Assembly: GCA_037176725.1 (NCBI GenBank) | Contig: JAZBRS010000039.1 | Coordinates: forward strand, 29,858,001 to 29,922,000 | Origin: Posidonia oceanica | Taxonomy: Eukaryota; Streptophyta; Magnoliopsida; Alismatales; Posidoniaceae | Direction: 5' to 3' | DNA: 64,000 nucleotides | Translations under genes and position numbers: made by a program | Part shown: positions 55,200 through 64,000 of the stretch, piece after piece | How positions within the stretch are numbered: position 1 is the first letter of the stretch | Layout of the letters: each line of letters opens with the position of its first letter | Notes under the pieces: generated by a model | Seen by the model: the letters and a program-made list of their open reading frames with translations, nothing else | Database searches by the model: none | What the model was told of the DNA's origin: nothing

Positions 55200-57640
55200 T
55201 TTCGTTTGGACGGATGGAGTCCTGTTGTCCAGTTTCCTCGAGCTTGAAGGACGAGGACCAGCTTGTCTTCCTTTGTGACTTCGTTTGGACAGACGAAGTC
55301 TCGTTGTCCTGGTTCCTCAAGCCTGAGGGACCAGGACCAGCTTGTCTTCTTTCGTGATTTTGTTCGAATGGATGGAATCTCATTGCCTTTCGTTCGGACG
55401 AACGGAGTCCCGTTGCCTTGGTTCCTCGTTCGGACAGACGGAGTCCCGTTGCCTTGGTTCCTCGTTCGGACGGACGGAGTCCCGTTGCCTTGGTTCCTCG
55501 TTTGGACAGACTAGGACCAGCTTCTCTTCCTTTATGACCTCGTTCAGACGGACGAAGTATTGTTGCTTGGATCCTCATGCTAGGCAGATGAGGTCCAACG
55601 TGCCCCTTCTTTCGCGACTTCGTTTGAACTGATGAAGTCCTATTGCCCTGGTTCCTCATTCGGACGGACTAGGACCAGCTTGTCTTCCTCCGCAACCTCG
55701 TTCGGATGGACGAAGTCCCATCACTTGGATCCTCGTGCCAAACGAATGAGGTCCAATGTGCCCCTTCTTTCGTGACTTCATTTGGGTGGACGAAGTTTCA
55801 TTGTCCTGGTTCCTCGAGCCTGAATGACGAGGACTAGCTTGTCTTCCTTCACGATTTCGTTTGGATGGACGGAGTCCCGTTGCCCTAGTTCCTCGTTCGG
55901 ACGGATGAGGACCAACTTGACTTCCTTCACGACCTCGTTCGGACGGACAAAGTCTCGTCGCTTGGATCCTTGTGCCAAATAGACGAGGTCCAATGTGCCC
56001 CTTCTTTCGCGACTTCATATGAACGGATGAAGTCCCGTTGTCCTGGTTCCACGAGCCTGAGGGATGAGGACCAGATTGTCTTCCGTCGCGATTTTGTTCG
56101 GACAGACGGAGTCCCGTTGCCCTGGTTCCTCATTCAGACAGACGAGGGCTAGCTTGTCTTCCTTTGCGACCTCGTTCGGAGGGACGAAGTCCCGTCGCTT
56201 GGATCCTTATGCCAAACGAATGAGGTCTAGCGTGTCCCTTCTTTCACGGTTTCGTTTGGACAGACGGAGTCCCGTTGCCGTGGTTCTGTGTTCGGACGGA
56301 CGAGGACCAGCTTGTCTTCCTTCACGACCTCGTTCAGATGGACGAAGTCCCATCCTTGGATCCTCGTGCCAAAGGAATGAGGTACAACGTGCCCCTTCTT
56401 TCGCTACTTAGTTTGAATGGACGAAGTCCCATTGTCCTGGTTCCTCGAGCCTGAGGGACGAGGACCAGCTTGTCTTCTTTCACGATTTCGTTTGGACGAA
56501 CAGACTCCCGTTGCCCTGGTTCCTTGTTCGAACGGACGAGGACCAGCTTGTCTTCCTTTGCAACCTCTTTTGGACAGACAAAGTCCCATCACTTGGATCC
56601 TTGTGCTAGATGGATGAGGTCCAGCATGCTCCTTCTTTCACGATTTCATTTGGACGGACGGAGACCCATTGTCCTAGTTCCTCAAGCCTAAAGGACGAGG
56701 ACCAGCTTGTCTTCCTTGGCGATTTCGTTCAAACGGACGGAGTCCCGTTGCCCTGTTCCTTGTTTGGACAGACGAGGACTAGCTTGTCTTCCTTTGCGAC
56801 CTCATTCGGACGGACGAAGTCTCGTCGCTTGGATCCTCGTGCCAAATGAACGAGGTCCAATCTGCCCCTTTTTCGCAACTTCGATTGAACGAACGAAGTC
56901 CCGTTGTCCTAGTTCCTTAAGCTCGAGGAATGAGGACCAGCTTGTCTTCCTTCGTAATTTCATTTGGACGAACGGAGTGCCATTGCCCTGGTTCCTCGTT
57001 CGGACGGACGAGGACCAGCTTGTCTTCCTTCGTGACCTTGTTCAGACGGACGAAGCCCCGTTGCCTGGATCCTCGTGCCAGACAAACGAGGTCCAACGTG
57101 CCCCTTCTTTCACGACTTCATTTGGACTGACATAGTCCCGTTGTCTTGGTTCCTCAAGCCTGAAGGACGAGGACCAGCTTGTCTTCCTTCGCGATTTCGT
57201 TTGGACGGACGGAGTCCCATTGCCCTGGTTCCTTGTTTCGATGGATGAGGACCTGCTTGTCTTCCTTCGCAACCTCGTACGAACGGACGAAGCCCCGTCG
57301 CTTGGATCCTCGTGCCAGACACACGAGGTCTAGCGTGCCCCTTCTTTCGTGACTTCGTTTGGACGGACGAAGTCCCGTTGTCCTGGTTCCTTGAGCCGAA
57401 GGAAGAGAACCGTCTTGTCTTCCTTCGCGACTTTGTTCGGACGGACACAGTCCCGTTGCCCTAGTTCCTCATGTCGGACAGACGAGGACCAACTTCCCCT
57501 CTCACGATTTCATTTGGACGGACGAAGTCTCGTTGCTTGGTTCCTCGTTCGGACGGACGAGGACCAGCTTGTTCCCACTCTCTCTGGTTCCCCGTGCCTA
57601 ACGGACGAGGACCATATGCCCCTCCTTTTCTCAGGCTGGT
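55200..57640 (+). repeat. 236-bp higher-order array built of three ~79-bp sub-units
   Basis: CTTGGATCC recurs near 55725, 55961, 56198, 56352, 56592, 56828, 57064 and 57300, about 236 bp apart except one 154-bp step (two sub-units). Within each unit three related ~79-bp segments share GGACGGACGAAGTCCCGTTG-like words. The sub-unit is homologous to the 79-bp unit at 8415-8960. Confidence 0.85.
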
Positions 57641-58140
57641 ACCCCTAACTACTCGACCGACATCCGTTATTTGTCTCCCTTTCTAGCTGTGCGAGTCAGA
57701 TGACTCGCCATGCCCCTTTCTTTGGGCTGGTATCCCAAACTACTCGGACGACATCTATCAAATGTCTAGCTTTCCGGTTGGTAAGTCTGAAATTTATCAG
57801 TCGCCCCTTTTCTCAAGCTGGTACCCCTAACTACTCGACCGACATCCATCATTTGTCTCCCTTTCTGGCTGTGTGTGTCGGACGACTCACCATGCCCCTT
57901 TCTTTGGGCTGGTATCTGAAACTACTTGGACGACATCCGTCAAATGTCTAGCTTTCCGGTTGGTAAGTCCAAAATTTATCATGCGCCCCTTTTCTCGAGC
58001 TGGTACCCCTAACTACCTAGATGACATCTGTCATGCTGTCTTCCTCTCCGGTCCGTAGGCCCAAGGCTTACCAGACCATGCCCCCTCCTTCCTGGGCTGA
58101 TAACCCCAACTATCCAGTGATGAGTCCATCAACTTATCAT
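57640..58140 (+). repeat. Hairpin-type repeats of copy P3
   Basis: About ten diverged units: GGTA...TACT, GGTAA...TTATC (57780-57798), GATA...TATC (58099-58114) and GATGAG...CTTATC (58119-58138). They correspond to the hairpin arrays of the main element. Confidence 0.7.
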
Positions 58141-59339
58141 TCCCCTCTCGCCTGGTGCTCCTCTTTGCACAAGTTTGGATTAGCCGCCAACTTGTCACCT
58201 GGCACTGCATTGCATCTCATCTCATTTGCATCACATTGCATCTCATGGCATCACATAACAACCCATTGCATGACATCACATCCCATAGCATCACATTGCA
58301 TGACATCGCATCACATCGGCATGCAGCATATTCATTTGCATTCATCATGTCCATAGAATCGAGCAGAGTAGCATATTCATTTGCTAGGTAGCTGCATTAA
58401 CATTGCGCACCCTACATGTGTCCCCAGCAAAGTTAGCCTAGGCATCACATGCATAACATTATCATCATCGCTTAGAGCCGCATAGAGCTCAGCAAACATC
58501 ATCGTCGCCACTTAGAGCCGCACAGAGCTAAATGCACGCCATCATTATCGCTTAGAGCCACACAGAGCTCAGTGCGCAGCATGCATCACCTGCTGTAGAC
58601 TCCCCAATTTGACACCTAGCGACGGATCAAACTTGGAGAAATGAGCTCAGAAACTGCACGTTGCCAAAGCTCGCGTGCACCGATCGGAATCAGGCTCACT
58701 ATTAGCGGCTATGTCCGAGAAGGAAGACCTAACTCGAAAACAATTAAAAGAGAGAAAAAGGGGAAAGAAAAGAAGAAGATAAGATAAAATCGGAGTCGCC
58801 ACCAAGTCTATTAAATCGAGAGACAAGGAAAACCGGGGAAATACGTGAATGATCACGCAAAACCAAAGCAAAAGATGCAATGCAAGGCAGTGCAGAAGAA
58901 ATAAGATGCAAATGAATGCAAATGATGTGACTCGTGCCTAGGATAAGGGCAGATATGGTCATTGCATGCCAAGAGAGAGGGCAAGGACTCCTGTTACGTG
59001 CGGGGAAGGTGTTAGGCACCCCCGACACGCCCGAGAATCGGTCTTTCTAGGCTTACGCTCGCATACGCAGGGAAATGCAGACTTTAGATGCCTAAGTGCC
59101 AATGAATGCCTATCTAGATGCTCAAAGGTGTGCTCTAAGTGAGGGGATGCAGTGCGGGAAAGTAAACGTGCAATCTAAGCGCTCAGCAACGCTGTCTGTG
59201 TTCCGAACCGGGCGAAACCTGGCTCGTGAGAACTCCAGGCAGTAAGCATCACTGCCCTATATGCAAATGCAGGCGATAAAACAAAACAGCGGTGAAAACA
59301 AGCAATGCGGACGACATGCAAGGGAAGCAACGTAAAATA

Positions 59340-60655
59340 CGCGAAACGGGGCAAGAAACGAAGCAAGAACGCAAAACGATGCAAGGAGCAAGGCCGCCAC
59401 GCGAAACGATGCGAGAAACAGAACAAGAACGCGAAATAGTGCGGGAAAACGAAAAGGAGCGCAAAACAGAGCAAGAAAACAAAGCGGCACGCGAAACGGG
59501 GCAAGAAAACAAGAGGGCACGCAAAACGATGCGGGAAAGCGAAGCTGCACGCAAAACGGAGCAAGAAAATCAAAGGGCACGCAAAACAGTGCAAGATAAG
59601 GAAGCGGCATGCAAAACAGTGCGAGAAAACGGAACTACGTGCAAAACGGAGCAAGAAAACCAAAGGGCACGCAAAACAGAGCAAGAAAACCAAAGGGCAC
59701 GCAAAACGGAGCAAGAAAATAGAACTGCATGCAAAACAGAGCAGAAAACGAAAGGGCACGCAAAACGGAGCGAGAAAACGAAGCTGCACGTAAAACGGAG
59801 CAAGAAAGCCAAAGGGGACGCAAAACGGTGCAAGACAAAGAAGCGGCACGCAAAACGGTGTGAGAAAACGGAACTTCGTGCAAAACGGAGCAAGAAAACC
59901 AAAGGGCACGCAAAACGGAGCGAGAAAACCAAAGGGCACGCAAAACGGAGCAAGAAAACAGAACTGCATGCAAAATGGAGCAGAAAACCAAAGGGCACGC
60001 AAAACAGAGCGAGAAAACGAAGCTGCACGTAAAACGGAGCAAGAAAGCCAAAGGGGATGCAAAACGGAGCGAGAAAACGAAGCTGCACGTAAAACGGAGC
60101 AAGAAAGCCAAAGGGGACGCAAAACGGTGCAAGACAAAGAAGCGGCACGCAAAACGGAGCGAGAAAACGAAGCTGCACGTAAAACGGAGCAAGAAAGCCA
60201 AAGGGGACGCAAAACGGTGCAAGGCAAAGAAGCGGCACGCAAAACGGTGCGAGAAAACGGAACTTCGCGCAAAACGGAGCAAGAAAACCAAAGGGCGCGC
60301 AAAACGGAGCGAGAAAACCAAAGGGCATGCAAAACGGAGCAAGAAAACAGAACTGCACGCAAAACGGAGCAGAAAACCAAAGGGCACGCAAAACGGAGCG
60401 AGAAAACGAAGCTGCACGTAAAACGGAGCAAGAAAGCCAAAGGGGACGCAAAACGGTGCAAGGCAAAGAAGCGGCACGCAAAACGGTGCGAGAAAACGGA
60501 ACTTCGCGCAAAACAAAGCAAGAAAACCAAAGGGCACGCAAAACAGAGCGAGAAAACCAAAGGGCACGCAAAACGGAGCGAGAAAACCAAAGGGCACGCA
60601 AAACGGAGCAGAAAACCAAAGGACACGCAAAACGGTGCGAGACAAAGCGAAAAGA
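59340..60655 (-). repeat. Strongly expanded 30-bp LTR minisatellite, over 40 copies
   Basis: About 1.3 kb of GCACGCAAAACGGAGC-type units, mostly 30 bp with some 29-bp ones. A higher-order period of about 239 bp (eight units) is visible: GAAGCTGCACGTAAAACGGA at 59780 and 60019, and at 60169 and 60408. Frames of 293 to 506 codons on both strands are by-products. Confidence 0.9.
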
Positions 60656-61933
60656 GTGCGCAAAAACCATGCGATGCGAATGATATGCAAAACAATACTA
60701 CCGAAGTTCAGGGGGACTTACCTTGGACATCCGAAGCCTGATCTGAGATTTGTCTGGTCCATGCTGAAGAGTGCTTTGCTGCGGTCGCTCTGGCAGCTCA
60801 CTTGAGAAGATCCAACGGTCGGATTGGAAGATATCGCAACTTCATGGCAGAAGGGCCAGAACAGGAGAGAAGAACAGATCTAAGTGTTCAGGGGTCCTAG
60901 GGGTGTGCAGACAGGTCCTCCCAGGTGAATGGGAGCTAGTGGAGCTTAAGGGTATGCAGGGGATGCTAAATGCAAGACTATGTGAGTGCAAGTGCATGCA
61001 AAATGCAAAAATGGACTCAAGGGGATTTTTCAGAAAGCTGGGAGTTCAAACGCAATTTTTAGCAAGATGGGGGTCTAAATGCAAAAGTTTGGAAGAGTCT
61101 AGGGCTTTCATGCAAGAATTTTGAAAAGGAAAGGGCTGTATGCAATTTTGCAAAGGATGGGGTTTAAAATGCAATATTTCAGGAGGGGTATGCATCAGAA
61201 CAGGCTTTGAAAACATGTGGCAAGTTGGAAAGCGATTTTGAAGTCTTTAGGGCCTAAAATGCAATTTTGTAAGCATAAGAGCTAAGATGCAACTTTAGGG
61301 GCAAAACAGTCTTTTTACATGATTTTTAAAGGATGCAAGGACCTATGTGTGATTTTTGAATCATGCAGGGGTCAAATATGTAATTTTATATGGTAAACAT
61401 GCTCTGAAATCAGAAGACAGGATTGATGTGCAATTTTTTGAAAAAACAGGGTTGAAAATGCAATGCAATAAGCAAAAATGCATGCAAAATGATTACTGTC
61501 CATTTAAAATGGACCTAAATGCAAAAATGTAAAACAATGAGGCAAAACATGCAATGCAGTATGCAAAAATCAAAATAAAACCTAAGTTTCTACAGTGCAG
61601 AGGATGAAAATGCAAAAAAGAGAAAAAACAGGGGCTCAGAATGCAATATACTAAGGCAAACTTAACACATTTAAATTAAATAAACTACCGCAGGACCTGG
61701 ATGCAAAAGTTAAAAACTGAGGGGCTAAAACATAAAAAAATATAACTGGAATGCACAGTAAATGGACTGATTTGAAAATACGGAAAAACAGAAACACTTA
61801 GTGCAATTTAACATGATTTTGAATTAAAAACTAAGCAAATTAAATGACACAAGGACCAGAATGTATAAATAAGAAAACTTAGACCAAATATGCAATATTT
61901 ACTAACAAACTATATTCAGAAGAAAATAAATGA

Positions 61934-61964
61934 ACAGTGATCGGCCGACGGCCGTGGGCACTGT
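61934..61964 (-). other. Conserved LTR hairpin (right-end LTR copy)
   Basis: ACAGTG (61934-61939) with CACTGT (61959-61964); inner GGCC (61943-61946) with GGCC (61950-61953). Confidence 0.6.
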
Positions 61965-64000
61965 AGCAGCAGGCTGCCAGCGCCCGCGACCGCCGGCACA
62001 GGGCTGTTGGGGAGGCGCTGGACGGCGGAGGAGGCGCTCCCGAAGCTGGCGGAGGCAGGGCGGCGATCAACGGAGGACGGCGTGGCCTGGAATGCGCCGG
62101 AGCACTCACCGGAGTTCTGCAGAAGCTCAGGAGCTTGGTCCGGCCATTCGACGCAGCGGAGCTGCGTTCCAAAGACCGGAGGAGACTCCTGGCGTCCGTG
62201 CGGAGTTGAGGGAGTCACCGGGGCAACGTTCTACTGGCCGGAGCACCGTGAAGGCCGGAGGTCTGCACCGGAGAAGACGACCGGAGCGGCGAACGGCGAC
62301 GGAGCAAGAGGACTGGAAACGCTAATCTAAAGGGCGGAGAAGCACCGCAGGAAGAAAAGAAGACTAAGGGAAGAAGATTTTACCTGATTCCGCGTCTAAG
62401 GAGTCCTCCCGACCTCAGCAGTTTCAGCAGCCGTTGGTGGAGGTCGTCCGGTCGCTGCGGGCGTCGCCGGCTGCTCGCGAGGGCTGGAGCTGCTTCAGAA
62501 TGGTCCTCCGGTGCTTCCCAGTTGGTTGGATGGAAGCTCCAGAGCTCGGAGGGAAATCCGGCACTCTGTGGGTTCAGAGAAACAGCCGGGAGTCGGGGGG
62601 GTGTCTGCTGCTCGTCTGATTGGATGGAACCCTCCGGGAGGTTGCTGGAGGTCCGGGGAGTGGTTCTGGATTGCTGGATGGGATTTCTGGAGTGTGTGGA
62701 GAAGATTTGGAGTTCGGACGATCTTCTGGTCAGTGGAGAAGGCAGGTGTTTGTAGTGGCGTTCTCGGTCTGTGGTGAGGGAGAGGGCTGAAGGTCAGGTG
62801 CTCCTGGGAGGTGGTGTTTTGGTGATTGTCAGGGAGAGTTTTGGGACGAAATGGAGGCCCGTGGTGAAGGCAATTTTGGGACGAGAAGTGATGGGTTCTG
62901 TTCGTTTTCTGTGGGTGATCTGGTGGTGTTTTAGTGGTGGAATGGCCGGGAAATGGTGGAGGGAGAAGGCTGGGTTGCTGGGTGAGTTTGGGGGATCAAT
63001 TTGGAGAAGCTCTGAGGTCGGGAAGGGTGCTGGCTTGTTGGAAGAAGGAGAGGAGGATTTTCTGTGGATTTCCGGGGAGAAAAGAGAAGGTCTCGGTGTG
63101 GGAATGCTCTGGGATCCTCCTTTCTCTCCGGGATGCTCAGGGCTTTCTCCACTACTCTCCTCCTCGTTTCCCTTCTCTCTGGAATTCAAGAATGCAGTCG
63201 GGGAAGGAGGAGGTTGTTTGAGATGGGGAAGAACGCTCTGGAATTGCTCTCTTAGGTTCGGATTGCACACCGGAGTCTCGGTTTCTCTGGGGATGTCTCT
63301 CTCACTCCTCTCGTCCTTCTTCCTTTCCTCCTGGTTATGGTTTGAACACTCCTCCTCACTTGGTTTTTTGCAGGACTGCAAAGCTGTGGCAATTTAATGC
63401 CGAGGGGGCGGTGGCAGGAGCACGGATGCGATGCGGCGCACGCCGGTCTGGTCCGGGCAGAAGGCGTGCGAGCGCAGGTCTGGCGATGGCAGGAGCTGAG
63501 ATGTGGCAGGACTGTTGCGGCAGGAGGGGAGAAACGCAAGGCACTGTGCGGAGAGAAGAAGGAAGAAGGAGACTGTAGCCATGGGCCGGGCCTGGGATTT
63601 TGAAAAAAAAGAAGGAAAAAAGGAAAACGGGCTGATGGGCCCAGTAAGGAAGAAAAGAAAATAAAAAGGAAGAAAGAAAGAAAGAGAGGGGAAAGAAAGG
63701 AAATAAAATTAGAAAAAATAAATTAAAAATAAATGAATATACTAGAAAGGTTGTGTTGTGGGTTAGGGTTTTAATTAGATTTTTTTAATGACTGTTTTGG
63801 GGTTAATTAATGTGTTTTGGGCTTGATTAGGGTTTTAGGGCTTTCTTTTGTTTTTAATTTGTTTTCCACTTGATTAAGTGTTTGTTAAATCTTTTGAATT
63901 GTTTTTAAAATTGTGTTTTCTTGTTAAGTATTTTAGGATGTTAATTAGGATTTTTAGGATTTATTTTTATATTAATTAGAGTGGGTTTTGGCTTTTAGTT

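Larger units (their letters stand above)
54899..58593 (+). mobile_element. 3' region of Ogre-type copy P3, right part
   Basis: Continues 22730-23682 after the main-element insertion. In order: about 300 bp of unique-looking sequence (54899-55200) in which I recognise nothing, a large 236-bp array (55200-57640), hairpin-type repeats (57640-58140), and CATCGCTTAGAGCC-type motifs (58200-58590) like those at 9430-9600. The polypurine tract is missing, cut off by the LTR at 58594. Confidence 0.7.
58594..64000 (-). mobile_element. Ogre-type LTR, minus strand, truncated by the window end
   Basis: The left end is at TGTAGACTCCCC (58594) or up to about 65 bp further right; the first 23 bases also resemble a plus-strand LTR start, so the boundary is uncertain. 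GCCAAAGCTCGCGTGCACC (about 58652) and the family block around 59010 place it firmly in the LTR family. It runs 5.4 kb to the window end, where the T-rich tract is reached; about 0.5 kb of LTR is missing. The left flank is not a primer-binding site, so it is a solo LTR or a 3' LTR. Confidence 0.8.

Noticed and set aside
59175..60741. Very long open frames on both strands (up to 506 codons) with repetitive Phe/Cys/Leu- or Lys/Thr/Glu-rich translations
   Set aside because: They follow exactly the 30-bp LTR minisatellite, whose unit length keeps several frames open at once. The same effect occurs at 493-1089, 15381-16116, 28283-29052, 42317-42977 and 53515-54404. No domain or start context supports a gene.

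Overview
This is repeat-only plant DNA. I see no host gene, rRNA or tRNA in the 64 kb. The content is a nested pile of very large Ty3/gypsy LTR retrotransposons of the Ogre/Tat type. Support comes from LTRs of about 5.9 kb, an 18-nt primer-binding site starting TGGCGACTCT (the tRNA-Arg type reported for Ogre elements), a Gag-protease frame with the plant Tat-type zinc knuckle and VDNGSG protease motif, and a DD35E integrase. There is also one smaller chromovirus-like (Tekay/Del-like) LTR. The host is a flowering plant, probably a dicot; the species cannot be read from the sequence.

Layout. 1-5928: minus-strand Ogre-type LTR inserted in the gag of an older minus-strand element (5929-about 7240). 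About 7241-9857: plus-strand 3' region of another Ogre-type element with a 79-bp tandem array and a polypurine tract. 9970-12101: Tekay-like LTR. 12102-14317: minus-strand gag remnant, leader and primer-binding site. Its LTR is 14318-14762 plus 20645-22729, split by a nested solo LTR (14763-20644). 22730-23682 and 54899-58593 are one plus-strand 3' region, split by the main element. 58594-64000: another minus-strand LTR running out of the window.

The main element is 23683-54893 (31.2 kb; 25.3 kb without a nested solo LTR at 41813-47757), flanked by a perfect CCCTT target-site duplication. Its LTRs look about 99% identical where I compared them. It carries gag-protease, a G-patch-like segment, a Ser/Ala/Gln-rich linker, an integrase without the zinc N-terminal part, and an intact 400-codon ORF resembling plant-mobile-domain/DUF7745 proteins. 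Reverse transcriptase and RNase H are absent. The element is therefore non-autonomous, yet it moved recently, presumably using enzymes supplied in trans.

The long 3' untranslated regions of three elements are built of tandem repeats that repeatedly encode a small hairpin whose stem bases covary between repeat families. The LTRs contain their own covarying hairpin and a 30-bp minisatellite of variable copy number. The leader has tandem copies of the primer-binding site. These RNA-level structures, together with the RT-less architecture, are the most interesting content.
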